This document shows positions 38,589-48,484 of a stretch of DNA of 64,000 nt, piece by piece. This stretch comes from Devosia algicola (GTDB taxonomy: Bacteria > Pseudomonadota > Alphaproteobacteria > Rhizobiales > Devosiaceae). The stretch spans positions 2,804,501 through 2,868,500 of the forward strand of contig NZ_CP118246.1 in the NCBI RefSeq assembly GCF_028816455.1. The letters are read 5' to 3'. Under the pieces are notes generated by a model. The model was not told the origin of the DNA and searched no databases. It worked only from the letters and a program-made list of their open reading frames with translations. Both the position numbers and the translations under genes were made by a program. Every line of letters begins with the position of its first letter. Within the stretch, counting starts at the first letter, position 1.

Positions 38589-39194
38589 TCACCACCGCAA
38601 TTTCAGCGAATGGGCGACGGTCGGATCGAAGTGCAGCGTCACCAATACATCGTTAGCCGCGTCGGTGGTGCCATCGATATATTGACGCTGGCGCAAGACC
38701 AGGCTTTCACGGTTTTGAGCGAGCGAAATCAGCACATAATCAAAACAATCGTAGGAAATGTCCGCCGCTTCCGCCGCGCCGATCTCGCGCTTGAGCCCGG
38801 CCAGCGGGCGTCCCCCAATGGGTTGTCCGGTCCCCACGGCAAAGGCCCGCGTTGTCACCGTGGCGGTTTCGGCAACTTCGCACACAAACCGGTCGTCGCG
38901 CAGCGCCAGTTCATGCACCACGGCGATCTCGGTTGCTTCGTCCCAGCGGGTCGAGCCTTCATAGCTGACTCTATTATCACCAATGTCGAGATAGATGTCG
39001 CTCCAGCCGCAGCTGTCTTGCTGCTGTTGATAGCACCAGCGTTGCGAACTGCTCATCAGCGTGGTGAGCGCGTCAAGATGCAGCACCTTGCCAATTTTGA
39101 CATTTGCCAGCGCCGCATCGGTAGCCGCATCGAAACCAAGCGCTGGCGCGCAGCAAAGCACCAGCGCCGCCGCGCCCGTCATGGCTCTATTCAT
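38589..39194 (-). CDS. Exported hypothetical protein
   Basis: 201 aa. Signal peptide (MTGAAALVLCCAPALG), then six Cys-containing segments including SSSQRWCYQQQQDSCGWSD and AEAADISYDCFDYVLISLAQ. No domain recognised. 60 bp after the O-antigen-ligase-like gene stop. Intact. Confidence 0.6.
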   Translation of the reverse strand: MNRAMTGAAALVLCCAPALGFDAATDAALANVKIGKVLHLDALTTLMSSSQRWCYQQQQDSCGWSDIYLDIGDNRVSYEGSTRWDEATEIAVVHELALRDDRFVCEVAETATVTTRAFAVGTGQPIGGRPLAGLKREIGAAEAADISYDCFDYVLISLAQNRESLVLRQRQYIDGTTDAANDVLVTLHFDPTVAHSLKLRW

Positions 39195-39242
39195 GCACGC
39201 TCCCCTTTCCCTCGGCCCAACACGTCGCGCTTGGCAAAACGC

Positions 39243-40281
39243 CTAGCGCAGCCAGCCGCTGGGGCGCGGATGCAAATCCATCAATCCGCCCTTGGTCGCC
39301 GCATCGATCGCCGCGATCTCCTCATCGGCAAGGCTCAGATTATTGAGCACACCCAGATTGTCCTTGAGCCTGCTCAAGCGTCCGTACACCCACCAGCGCC
39401 GAGGTCATTTCGGGGCGCCGTAAGGCCCAGCTCAGCGCCAGCTGCACCATGGACTGGCCCCGTGCATGGGCAATCGGCCCAAGCGCCTCGACCGCCGAGA
39501 GTACACGCGGCTCGATATGGCTGGCCCGCAGTGAGCCATTGGGATTGTCGCCCCGCGTGCCCTCGGTCTTGCCCTTATTGTATTTGCCCGACAAAACGCC
39601 CTGTGCCAGCGGCGAAAAAGCGATCATGCCAATGCCCAATTCACCACAGGCATCCATGGTCTTGTCCTCTTCGATCCAACGGTTGAGGATCGAATAGGAG
39701 GGTTGGTGGATGGTGGTGGCGACGCCCATCTCCTTCAAGATCCGATAGGCCTCGCGCGTTTCTTTTTCAGGATAGCTGGAAATGCCGACATAAAGCGCCT
39801 TGCCTGACCGCACCGCATGGGCAAGTGCGCCCATGGTTTCCTCGAGCGGAGTTTCGGGATCAAAGCGGTGTGAATAGAAAATATCGACATAATCGAGACC
39901 CATGCGCATAAGGCTCTGGTCAAGGCTGGCCAGCAGATATTTGCGGCTGCCAAACTCGCCATAGGGCCCCGGCCACATATTGTAGCCTGCCTTGGTCGAA
40001 ACGATCATTTCATCGCGATAGGGGCGAAAGTCGCGCGCCAGCACGGTGCCGAACAATTCTTCGGACGATCCGGCTGGAGGGCCATAATTGTTGGCCAGGT
40101 CAAAATGGGTAATCCCTGCATCAAAGGCGTGGCCCAGAATTTCCATGGCGCCGGGATAGTCGCGTGTACCACCAAAATTTTGCCAAAGCCCCAGACTGAT
40201 AACCGGCAGCTTCAGCCCCGATTTGCCCGAGCGGCGATATTGCATTGAATCATAGCGTGCCGGATCGGCCCGATAGGTCAT
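39243..40281 (-). CDS. Aldo/keto reductase, YghZ-like (one frame break)
   Basis: 345 aa after correction. TIM-barrel NADPH oxidoreductase. Catalytic Asp/Tyr in GITHFDLANNYGPPAGSSEE, Lys in IVSTKAGY, His in IFYSHRFDPETPLEETMGAL. NADPH loop AFSPLAQGVLSGKY. The break is at GAGCCT 39366-39371. As GAGCT it gives TLEQLKDNLGVLNNLSLADE and ends HPRPSGWLR. Glyceraldehyde-3-phosphate reductase-type activity is possible. Divergent from trhO. Confidence 0.87.
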
Positions 40282-40381
40282 GTCAAAGCTCCAAATATCT
40301 GCAAATGCATCATGGCGTCGCCCTTTGCAGCGCGCCGCGAGCAATGATAGAAGCGGGCAAATTCCAACAGCGGCCTGCCCT

Positions 40382-41422
40382 ATGAACGCTAACCTGACCC
40401 AAACCGCCCCAACCTTCAAGACCCCCCTCGTCACGGTCATGGCTGTGTACAAGTTTGCCCTATTGCCCGACGCCGCCGCGATTGTGCCGGCGCTGGAGAA
40501 TTTTTGCCGCGCCAATGAAATTTTTGGCACGCTGATCCTTGCCCATGAGGGGATCAATGGCACTGTCGCCGGACGCCCCGAGGCCATTGATGCGCTAAAA
40601 AATTTCCTGCTGACTGGCAAAATCTTCGCCGGACGCCTGGCGGGCGCCGAAATCAAGTATTCAACGGCCAGCACCATGCCGTTCCTGCGCTTGAAGGTGC
40701 GGCTAAAGCCCGAAATCGTCACCCTGCGCGCTCCCGAGGCCAATCCCGCACAATCGGTCGGCACCTATGTCGAACCGGAAAACTGGAACGCGCTGATCGA
40801 ACGCAATGACATCGTTCTGGTCGATACCCGCAATGATTATGAAGTGGGCCTGGGCACCTTTTCGCGCGCTCTTGATCCAGCGACCAAAAATTTCACCGAG
40901 TTCAAGGACTATGTCGCCACCCACCTCGATCCCAAACGCGACAAGAAGGTGGCGATGTTCTGCACCGGCGGCATCCGCTGCGAAAAGGCCTCCTCCTACC
41001 TTTTGAGCAAAGGCTTTGAGGAAGTATTCCACCTCAAGGGCGGCATTTTGAAATATCTCGAAACCGTCCCCGCCAAGCATAGCCGCTGGCAGGGCGAGTG
41101 CTTTGTTTTTGACGAGCGCGTCGCCGTCGGCCATGGGTTGGTCGAGGGCGACGCCACGCTGTGTCGGGCCTGCCGCCATCCGCTGACCGCTGCTGACCGC
41201 GCCGATCCGGCCTATCAGCAAGATATCTGCTGCCCCTATTGCGCCGATCAGCCGCAAAAACACGCCGCCGCCGCTGAGCGCCATCGCCAGATCGAACTGG
41301 CCCATGCGCGCGGCCTTGAGCATATGGGCGATGCCTCCCATAATGCTGCCAAAGCGCGCAAGCTGGCCAAGCAACAGCGCGCCGAAGCCAACCGGGCGCG
41401 CGCCCGTGGCAAGGTTGGCTAA
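40382..41422 (+). CDS. trhO: tRNA uridine(34) hydroxylase, rhodanese-like
   Basis: 346 aa, YceA/TrhO family, which makes 5-hydroxyuridine at tRNA position 34. N-terminal acylphosphatase-like part (LILAHEGINGTVAGRPEAID), rhodanese domain DIVLVDTRNDYEVGLGTF with active-site Cys in MFCTGGIRCEKASSYLLSKG, and a Cys-rich tail (CRACRHPLT, CCPYCA). ATG at 40382. Intact. Confidence 0.9.
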   Translation: MNANLTQTAPTFKTPLVTVMAVYKFALLPDAAAIVPALENFCRANEIFGTLILAHEGINGTVAGRPEAIDALKNFLLTGKIFAGRLAGAEIKYSTASTMPFLRLKVRLKPEIVTLRAPEANPAQSVGTYVEPENWNALIERNDIVLVDTRNDYEVGLGTFSRALDPATKNFTEFKDYVATHLDPKRDKKVAMFCTGGIRCEKASSYLLSKGFEEVFHLKGGILKYLETVPAKHSRWQGECFVFDERVAVGHGLVEGDATLCRACRHPLTAADRADPAYQQDICCPYCADQPQKHAAAAERHRQIELAHARGLEHMGDASHNAAKARKLAKQQRAEANRARARGKVG

Positions 41423-41472
41423 GGCTCGATTTCGGGCCGTTCAGCGGGCCACTCAATGGGATGGGTTTGGCG

Positions 41473-41866
41473 ATGAGCACAGAAAAATCCGTCAGTTTTG
41501 ACGATATTGTCAGCTTGGCACCAGAAGCGTTGCAGCCGGTAGTCTGTCGCCTGCGCGATCTGGTGCTGGCCGCCGATCCGGAAACGTGCCTTGTGGTTCA
41601 ACTCGGCTACCGCGCCGCCAACTTTGGTGTTGGCGCCAAAAAAATGACCGAGAGCCTATCTCCATATCATCCCGCATGCGCGATGGGTCAATCTCGGCTT
41701 CAATTATGGCGTCGCGCTTGATGATCCACACAATTTGCTCGAGGGCACCGGCGCCAAAATGCGGCATGTCAAAATCCGCTCGATGGCCGATTGCGCCAAT
41801 CCCGCGCTGGTCGATTTGATCCGAAGCGCCGTAAGTGAGCGGAAAAACGCTCTAGGGCACAACTGA
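41473..41866 (+). CDS. DUF1801 family protein (one frame break)
   Basis: About 130 aa after correction. Reads FDDIVSLAPEALQPVVCRLR, then VVQLGYRAANFGVGAKKMTE. Shortening GAGCCT at 41652-41657 continues it as SYLHIIPHARWVNLGFNYGV and HNLLEGTGAKMRHVKIR, the usual DUF1801 C-terminus. Function unknown. 50 bp after trhO. Confidence 0.75.
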
Positions 41867-41893
41867 CCATTTAAAGGCCAGTGGCGGTCCCCG

Positions 41894-42697
41894 CTATGGC
41901 ATAAGCCCCGCAGCTTTTACTGCCGGCAAGAACGAACGGCTGATTGGCAGGCGGGTGCCATCGGCCATTTCCACCATTGGCTTGCCATCGACCCGGATGC
42001 AGCGTGCCACCGCATCCAGCGCCACCCAATGGGAGCGGTGAATTTGTAGGCCCTCGACCGCGCCAGTTTCGCCAATGGCATCGCCCAACCGCATCAGCAC
42101 CAGCCCGTGCCCCTTGTCGGTGGTGATCTCGACATAATGGTCAGCAACCGAAATCTGCTGCAATTTTCCGCGTTGGGGCAGGGGTAGCCGTTGCAGGATG
42201 ACGGGCGGCTGCGGCGCCGGTGCGGCAGCTGTTTGGGCAACCGGAACCCGGGCGCGTTCGACAAGGCGCGTGATGATGATCGCGCCGGCGCAAATGATCA
42301 TGCAATAGGCAAGCAGGTGCCAGGGATTGATACCCAAGTCCCCCATAACCACCAGATTGATGCCCAATACACAAAGCGCTACCGGCACACCGCCGACAAA
42401 CCCTTCAACCAAAGCCAATAGCCAGGGGTTCATCCCGGTCGGCGTCAGCCCAAATTTGACCAGATTGGCCGTCGCCGTACCGATGGCATAGGTGCTCAGA
42501 ACCACCACGGCCCAATAGAGCAGGCGTGGCAACGGCTCCAGCGCGTCAAACGTGCCAAACGGACCCGACAATCCGAATACCAGTGCCAGCCCCAGCAGCA
42601 CGATTTGGGTGGCGCGATTGGTCATCTGGGCGCGCATTTCGCGCATCGTGAAACGCAGGGGCGAGTTGCTCACGTAGAAATCCGGGGTTTGGCGCAT
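41894..42697 (-). CDS. LytTR-domain membrane regulator
   Basis: 267 aa. Four predicted membrane helices in residues 25-150 (IVLLGLALVFGLSGPFG, LLYWAVVVLSTYAIGTATAN, LVEGFVGGVPVALCVLGINL, LLAYCMIICAGAIIITRL), then a C-terminal LytTR DNA-binding domain: LQQISVADHYVEITTDKGHG, LQIHRSHWVALDAV and RLPISRSFLPAVKAAG. A membrane-tethered transcription factor. Start taken at 42697; upstream codons overlap the divergent gene. Confidence 0.8.
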   Translation of the reverse strand: MRQTPDFYVSNSPLRFTMREMRAQMTNRATQIVLLGLALVFGLSGPFGTFDALEPLPRLLYWAVVVLSTYAIGTATANLVKFGLTPTGMNPWLLALVEGFVGGVPVALCVLGINLVVMGDLGINPWHLLAYCMIICAGAIIITRLVERARVPVAQTAAAPAPQPPVILQRLPLPQRGKLQQISVADHYVEITTDKGHGLVLMRLGDAIGETGAVEGLQIHRSHWVALDAVARCIRVDGKPMVEMADGTRLPISRSFLPAVKAAGLMP

Positions 42698-42773
42698 CAC
42701 AATTTGCCTCTGCACTCTAGCGCGGGCATCTGCACTTGCAAGACGTACGAGCCGCCAACCGCCGGAGATTTTC

Positions 42774-43299
42774 ATGAGCCTCGACCCACTCCTTCACGCC
42801 AGCCCCATTATCCAGCTACACGCGCTGGCCGCCACCCTTGCCCTGATCACCGGCGCCTATGTGTTGTTCAATCGCAAGGGCGATGCGCGTCACAAAATGA
42901 TGGGGCGCATCTGGGTCAGCTTGATGGTCGTGGTCTGTGTCAGCTCGCTGTTTATCTGGGAGCCTGCGCATGGTCGGCCTGTTCAGCCCCATCCATCTGC
43001 TGTCGCTGGGCACGCTTTATGCCTTGTGGCGCGCCGTATCCTATGCACGCCAGCGCAATATCACCCGGCACAAGCGCACAATGCAGCTGACCTATGTCGG
43101 TGCCTTGCTGATAACCGGCCTCTTCACCTTCCTGCCCACGCGAATCATGAACCGGGTCATTTTTGGCGCCGATGGGGCCAGTGCACCCGAACTTTTGGCC
43201 TTTGGCATAACCATCATTACCATCGCGCTGGCCGCCATGATGATCGCCCGCTATCGTCCCGCCCGCCGTGCCCGTCGGCAGAAAAGCCTGGCCCACTAG
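42774..43299 (+). CDS. DUF2306 family membrane protein (one frame break)
   Basis: About 174 aa. Four helices: IQLHALAATLALITGAYVLF, MGRIWVSLMVVVCVSSLFIW, LLSLGTLYALWRAVSYARQR, LTYVGALLITGLFTFLP, then IITIALAAMMIARY. HKMMGRIW and ITRHKRTM are DUF2306 signatures. The break at GAGCCT 42960-42965, once shortened, gives IWELRMVGLFSPIH. Divergent from the LytTR regulator, which may control it. Confidence 0.8.
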
Positions 43300-44275
43300 G
43301 CGCTGCCGATCAAAACACCCGCCGCAAACACCAGCGCACCACCCACTACCACCTGCAGGGCGGCGCGCCAGAACGGCGTTGACATATAGCGGCTCTGGAC
43401 AAAGGCAATGACCCACAATTCGATCAAAACCACCACAACGGCAATCGTTGTGGCGAGGGTAAAGTCATGGATCAGATAAGGCAGCGCATGGCCTAGCCCG
43501 CCAATGGCGGTCATGATCCCGGCGGCCAGCCCGCGTTTGAGTGGTGAGCCGCGCCCGGTCAGCTTGCCATCGTCGGACGCCGCCTCGGTAAAGCCCATCG
43601 AAATACCGGCGCCAACCGCTGCCGCCAGCCCCACCAGAAATGTCTGCCAGGTGTCACCTGTGGCAAAGGCGGCGGCAAACACCGGCGCCAGTGTCGACAC
43701 CGACCCATCCATTAGCCCCGCCAGCCCCGGCTGCACATAGGTCAGGACAAACTGGCGATGCTCTTCGCTGGCCTCCTGGGATCGCGCATCGGCACCCAGT
43801 TCGTTGGCTTCGAGCCGATCAGCGACATTGGCATGGGCGCGCTCCTGCGCTGCCAGATCGCCCAGAGCTTGCGCACCCCGACATCCTGTGTCTGCTCGGC
43901 CGCCGCCAGATAGAAGCGGTATGCCCCTTCTTCCATCTCCCAAACCTGCTGGCGCACGCCTTCGAGCGTCAAGTTCTGCATCAGCCACAGCGGCTTGCGC
44001 TGCAGGAAACCGCGCACATGTTCACGCCGGATCGGCACCAGCCGCTCGCCGAACTTTTCGCGATAATGGTCCAGTAACCGCCGCCGATGCTCGTCTTCCT
44101 CGGCGGCCATCCCCTCAAACACCGCAGCCGAGCCGGGATATTGCTCGCCAAGTCTGGTGGCAAACTCACCATATATCCGCCCGTCTTCTTCCTCGGCGGC
44201 AATAGCAAGCGAAAGGATTTCGCGCTCATTGAGCGAAGAAAATTCACGACGATTATCAGGCAACAAGCGCAGCAT
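43296..44275 (-). CDS. mbfA: Membrane-bound ferritin MbfA: rubrerythrin-VIT1 fusion (one frame break)
   Basis: About 326 aa. N-terminal rubrerythrin domain with diiron ligands in AIAAEEEDGRIYGEFA, GMAAEEDEHRRRLLDHY and EMEEGAYRFYLAAAE. C-terminal VIT1-type transporter: QPGLAGLMDGSVSTLAPVFA, GLAAAVGAGISMGFTEAASD, ELWVIAFVQSRYMSTPFWRA. Such fusions export iron in Agrobacterium and Bradyrhizobium. One base is missing next to an AGCTC at about 43862-43870; adding it gives VRKLLGDLAAQERAHAN. A dyad resembling an Irr box lies upstream. Confidence 0.88.
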
Positions 44276-44304
44276 GGCGATTCCCAACGATAGGGTGTCA
44301 TTTT

Positions 44305-44319
44305 TTAGAACAATTCTAA
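44305..44319 (-). promoter_or_regulatory. Irr-box (ICE)-like dyad upstream of mbfA
   Basis: TTAGAA-CAA-TTCTAA, a perfect 6-bp inverted repeat about 30 bp before the mbfA start. It resembles the iron-control element bound by Irr in rhizobia, where Irr represses mbfA under low iron. It overlaps the last codon of the upstream LysR gene. Confidence 0.6.
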
Positions 44320-45242
44320 TCTATCGGCAAGTCCGATGACATCTGTTGCATATAGCCGCCCGCTGATGCGGGCACTTCACTGGCTAGCCATTGCCGGAAA
44401 CGCTTGACCTTGCCCGGCTCGCGCCGTCCCTTGGCCGTTGCCAGCCAATAGCCGCACTGCCCCTTGGCCGACATTTTGAAGGGGCGCACCAACCGCCCGT
44501 CGCTGATTGCATCGGCGCTCATCATGTCCGCTGCCAACAACACACCTTGCCCGGCAATGGCGGCATCAAATGCCAGCGACGCATCTGACAATCGCGGCCC
44601 GCGCCACTGGATGTCCGCGTCCAGCCCCGCCGCCTTTTGCCATAGCGGCCAGGACAGCATGCTGGTCTGATCGTGAATAACCGGCACCTGCGCCAATGCC
44701 GCCGGATCAGGCAGGCGTTCGGCCAGCCGCGGCGCACATACCGGGCTGAAATCGCGGCCGCCAATCGCGCTGGTCGCCACCCCCGGCCAATCGCCCAAGC
44801 CATAGCGAATGGCACAATCAATATCGGGTCGCCCCAGATCCAGCATCGCCGCGGTCACTGTCAGGCGCACTTCAAGGCCCGGATTAAGGGCAGTGAATTT
44901 ATTGATCCGCCAGATCAGCCAGCGCGAGGCAAATACGCTGCCCATGGTCAGGTTCAGCACCAGCTCGTCGCGTCCACTCAAATTCGCCAGCCCGTCCTGT
45001 AGCGCTGCAAACCCCGCTGATATTTGTGGTAACACCTGCGCCAGCGCCGGGCGTGGCACCAGGCCATGTGCCGTACGTTCGAACAGTTCAAACCCCAGTC
45101 GCTCTTCAGCCCGCCGCACATGCTGGCTGACCGCGCCGACGGTCACACCCAACTCCTCAGCCGCCGGCGCCAACGCCCCGCGACGCGCCACGATCTCGAT
45201 GGCCCTTACAGCATTCAGCGGAATGGGAAACGGATTTTGCAT
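44316..45242 (-). CDS. LysR family regulator, GcvA-like
   Basis: 308 aa. N-terminal HTH: PLNAVRAIEIVARRGALAPA then AEELGVTVGAVSQHVRRAEE. Effector domain with VRLTVTAAMLDLGRPDIDCA and IRYGLGDWPGV, typical of the GcvA subgroup. The ATG at 45242 lies within a perfect palindrome. Divergent from a 45-codon ORF. Target unknown. Confidence 0.87.
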   Translation of the reverse strand: MQNPFPIPLNAVRAIEIVARRGALAPAAEELGVTVGAVSQHVRRAEERLGFELFERTAHGLVPRPALAQVLPQISAGFAALQDGLANLSGRDELVLNLTMGSVFASRWLIWRINKFTALNPGLEVRLTVTAAMLDLGRPDIDCAIRYGLGDWPGVATSAIGGRDFSPVCAPRLAERLPDPAALAQVPVIHDQTSMLSWPLWQKAAGLDADIQWRGPRLSDASLAFDAAIAGQGVLLAADMMSADAISDGRLVRPFKMSAKGQCGYWLATAKGRREPGKVKRFRQWLASEVPASAGGYMQQMSSDLPID

Positions 45243-45257
45243 ATAGATAATCTATAT
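45241..45257. promoter_or_regulatory. Perfect palindrome over the LysR start
   Basis: ATATAGAT-A-ATCTATAT, 17 bp, covering the first bases of the LysR coding region and its leader. It could be an autoregulatory operator shared with the divergent small ORF. Confidence 0.4.
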
Positions 45258-45346
45258 CGCTGACCGAACTGATGTCGATTGTTTTCTCGATGGTGCAGGC
45301 TCATCCTGTCGAATATCGCAACGCACTCTTATAACAGGAGTACATT

Positions 45347-45484
45347 ATGTATACTATTCTGACACGCTGGCTGCGCGCGCTTTGGCGCCGCGACTGCCCG
45401 CCAACACCGCTGGATAATTTGCCGCCCCGGCTGTGGGCCGACCTGCCATCCTATCATCCGGACCAGAATTGCCCCTGCGGCTAA
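45347..45484 (+). CDS. Small ORF, 45 aa
   Basis: ATG with a good AGGAG 7 bp upstream. Reads MYTILTRWLRALWRRDCPPT then PLDNLPPRLWADLPSYHPDQ, ending NCPCG. Tryptophan- and proline-rich with a C-terminal Cys pair. No family recognised. Divergent from LysR, 105 bp away, which is a common position for a regulated target gene. Confidence 0.5.
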   Translation: MYTILTRWLRALWRRDCPPTPLDNLPPRLWADLPSYHPDQNCPCG

Positions 45485-45488
45485 AACC

Positions 45489-46247
45489 CTATTCGCACAG
45501 CCGCGCCGTGCAGGTCTTGCCATGGCACCCAAGGTCGAGGTGCAAATGATCGCGGTGCAGCGCATTGGCCTCGGGTCCAAGCACCGTGGTAAACCGGGCG
45601 CAGGCCGCATCATGGGCCAGCCGCAACAATCGTCCGCCCGCGCTACTGGCGGGTAGCCAATCATCCGCCACTTTGACATTTGTGCCATCGCCAAGGGCAA
45701 AGCCCACCACATCGAGCGCATCGGCAAACCCGTGTTCGGAGGTCAAACCATCGGCGGCATTATTGCGCTTGCGACACATATAGCTCGTGCCCACCAATAT
45801 GGTTTCCAAATTGGTGTTCTGCGCCGCGCCCAGATACCCGTCAATCGCCCCCGCCCAGCCCGGCAGGCTGCTGGCCATGGCGCAATCGGTAATGATCGGG
45901 CTCGATAGTGCCACCATCCGGCCATTGGCAAGAACCCCCGTCACGCTCAGCGGCGAGCGCGCTTCGCACACACCGTCACGGATTGGCGGCAAGGCCTTGG
46001 CTTCAACCTGCCCACGGATCACCGCAGGACAGGCAGTCTGGTAAACCCGCGCCTCTGCCTTGGCAGGCGCTTCGGTTTTCACCCTGGTTGGTGGTGTCAC
46101 CACTGGCTTGGATTGGACGGGGCGCGGTCGCGGCAACGCCACATCGGTCTCCGCAGCGGCGCTGTCCGGCCGTGGAATGGGCAGATTGACCGCCCCCGCC
46201 GGGCCGGCCACACCAAATATCAAACTCATGATCAGGAGCCATCGCAT
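45489..46247 (-). CDS. Extensin-like family protein
   Basis: 252 aa, exported (LLIMSLIFGVAGPAGAV). Pro-rich linker with repeated PRPRP, then the extensin-like C-terminal domain (PF06904 type): CPAVIRGQVEAKALPPI, SEHGFADALDVVGFAL and LHRDHLHLDLGCHGK, containing the metal-site His/Asp set. Probably acts on peptidoglycan or polysaccharide in the envelope. Start at MRWLLIM. Confidence 0.82.
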   Translation of the reverse strand: MRWLLIMSLIFGVAGPAGAVNLPIPRPDSAAAETDVALPRPRPVQSKPVVTPPTRVKTEAPAKAEARVYQTACPAVIRGQVEAKALPPIRDGVCEARSPLSVTGVLANGRMVALSSPIITDCAMASSLPGWAGAIDGYLGAAQNTNLETILVGTSYMCRKRNNAADGLTSEHGFADALDVVGFALGDGTNVKVADDWLPASSAGGRLLRLAHDAACARFTTVLGPEANALHRDHLHLDLGCHGKTCTARLCE

Positions 46248-46369
46248 GGCAGGCCAAACGTTTTGTTTCTGCCAATCGTTGCCATCAATGACACAATCAC
46301 GCAAATAGCACGGTTAAGGGCACATAAACCATCTTTGCGCCATGCCCCGCTTCTGCTATCAGCGCGGCC

Positions 46370-48175
46370 ATGACAACGCCGCTTAAAAATATCCGCAATT
46401 TTTCCATCGTGGCCCATATCGACCACGGCAAATCCACTTTGGCCGACCGCCTCATACAATTGACCGGCGGGCTGGAAATCCGTGAGATGAAAGCTCAGGT
46501 GCTCGATTCGATGGATATCGAGCGCGAACGCGGCATTACCATCAAGGCGCAGACCGTGCGCCTCAAATATCATGCTCAGGATGGCGAGGATTATATCCTC
46601 AACCTGATCGACACCCCCGGACACGTCGATTTCGCCTACGAGGTCTCGCGCTCCATGGCCGCCGTTGAAGGCTCGCTGCTGGTGGTCGATGCCTCCCAGG
46701 GCGTTGAGGCGCAGACCCTGGCCAATGTTTATCACGCGCTCGATGCCAATCATGAAATCGTGCCGGTGCTCAACAAGGTTGATCTGCCCGCCGCCGATAT
46801 TCCGCGCGTCAAGCAGCAGATCGAGGATGTCATCGGCCTTGACGCCTCCGACGCGCTCGAAATTTCGGCAAAATCGGGCATGGGCATTGATAGTGTGCTC
46901 GAGGCCATTGTTACCCGCCTGCCTGCGCCCAAGGGCGATATCAACGCCCCGCTAAAAGCGCTTCTGGTCGATAGCTGGTACGATACCTATCTCGGCGTCG
47001 TGGTCCTGATCCGCGTCATCGATGGCAAGGTGAAAAAAGGCCAGAAAATCCGCATGATGAATGCCAAGGCCACCTATGAGCTGGACCGCGTTGGCGTATT
47101 CACGCCAAAACTGGTCGCGGTTGATCAGCTTGGCCCCGGCGAGTTGGGCTTTTTCACTGCCTCGATCAAGGAAGTGGCCGATACCAATGTCGGCGACACC
47201 ATCACCGACGACAAAAAGCCCACCACCACGGCATTGCCCGATTTCCGTCCGGCCCAGCCGGTGGTGTTTTGCGGTCTGTTCCCCGTCGACGCCTCGGACT
47301 TTGAAGAGTTGCGCGCCGCCATGGGCAAGCTGCGGCTCAATGATGCAAGCTTTTCGTTTGAAATGGAAACCAGCGCCGCCTTGGGCTTTGGCTTCCGCTG
47401 CGGCTTTTTGGGCCTGTTGCATCTCGAAATCATCCAGGAACGCTTGAGCCGCGAATTCAATCTCGAGTTGATCGCGACGGCCCCGTCAGTGGTCTATGAC
47501 GTCGTCCAGACCAATGGCGAAACCATCGCGCTGCACAATCCCGCCGATCTGCCCGATGTCATGAAGATCGAGGAAATCCGCGAACCCTGGATCAAGGCGA
47601 CGATTTTGACGCCCGACGAATATCTCGGTTCAATCCTGAAACTCTGCCAGGACCGGCGCGGCGTTCAGAAAAACCTCTCTTATGTCGGCAGCCGGGCGCT
47701 GGTCGAATATGAACTGCCGCTCAATGAAGTGGTGTTCGACTTTTATGATCGGCTAAAATCCATTTCCAAGGGCTATGCCAGCTTTGACTATGCCCTGATC
47801 GACCACCGCCCCGGCGATCTGGTCAAACTCAGCGTGCTGGTCAATGCCGAACCGGTCGACGCGCTTTCCATGCTGGTCCATCGCACCGTCGCCGAAACCC
47901 GCGGCCGCATCATGTGCGAAAAGCTCAAGGAACTGATCCCGCCGCACCTGTTCGTCATTCCCATCCAGGCTGCCATCGGCGGCAAGATCATCGCCCGCGA
48001 AACCGTCCGCGCCATGCGCAAGGACGTGACCGCCAAATGCTATGGCGGCGACGCCACCCGAAAGCGCAAACTCCTGGACAAGCAGAAAAAAGGCAAAGCC
48101 AAGATGCGCCAGTACGGCAACGTCGAAATCCCCCAGGAAGCCTTCATCAAAGCCCTCAAAATGGGTGACGAATGA
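46370..48175 (+). CDS. lepA: Elongation factor 4 (LepA)
   Basis: 601 aa translational GTPase that back-translocates ribosomes. G1 [14 protein letters not shown], switch [13 protein letters not shown]3 DTPGHVDF, G4 NKVD, then domains II, III, V and the LepA-specific C-terminus ([20 protein letters not shown]). Intact. Confidence 0.96.
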   Translation: MTTPLKNIRNFSIVAHIDHGKSTLADRLIQLTGGLEIREMKAQVLDSMDIERERGITIKAQTVRLKYHAQDGEDYILNLIDTPGHVDFAYEVSRSMAAVEGSLLVVDASQGVEAQTLANVYHALDANHEIVPVLNKVDLPAADIPRVKQQIEDVIGLDASDALEISAKSGMGIDSVLEAIVTRLPAPKGDINAPLKALLVDSWYDTYLGVVVLIRVIDGKVKKGQKIRMMNAKATYELDRVGVFTPKLVAVDQLGPGELGFFTASIKEVADTNVGDTITDDKKPTTTALPDFRPAQPVVFCGLFPVDASDFEELRAAMGKLRLNDASFSFEMETSAALGFGFRCGFLGLLHLEIIQERLSREFNLELIATAPSVVYDVVQTNGETIALHNPADLPDVMKIEEIREPWIKATILTPDEYLGSILKLCQDRRGVQKNLSYVGSRALVEYELPLNEVVFDFYDRLKSISKGYASFDYALIDHRPGDLVKLSVLVNAEPVDALSMLVHRTVAETRGRIMCEKLKELIPPHLFVIPIQAAIGGKIIARETVRAMRKDVTAKCYGGDATRKRKLLDKQKKGKAKMRQYGNVEIPQEAFIKALKMGDE

Positions 48176-48285
48176 GGGTTCCATAAACCCGTTTCGGCCT
48201 ACAACAAATTTCTTCGTACTTTTTGGATACAAGACATTAGTGATTCAATGGTGCAAGATAGATTGAAAGTGATTTGGAGGTTTTG

Positions 48286-48477
48286 ATGACTAACGCACTT
48301 GACGCGCTTATTGAGGCAACCAAAAAAATTCAGCAGACCCCGCAGCAGCAGGAGCAACAGCGGCGCAGCTTCGCTTTTGGCAACACGGCTTTCGAGAACT
48401 CGAACATAACCCGTTCCATGGTCGACGAGCAGGCGGACCGCCTTGCGGTGCAGCATACAGAAGTGCGTGACCGCTAG
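48286..48477 (+). CDS. Putative Fic antitoxin-like small protein
   Basis: 63 aa, helix-rich, highly charged. Reads LDALIEATKKIQQTPQQQEQ and RRSFAFGNTAFENSNITRSM. GGAGG at 48276-48280 supports the ATG at 48286. The NTAFEN stretch (residues 33-38) resembles the inhibitory (S/T)xxxE(G/N) motif of Fic antitoxins, with Asn replacing Ser/Thr. It lies 7 bp before fic. Function inferred from position and motif only. Confidence 0.55.
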   Translation: MTNALDALIEATKKIQQTPQQQEQQRRSFAFGNTAFENSNITRSMVDEQADRLAVQHTEVRDR

Positions 48478-48484
48478 GGCGATT

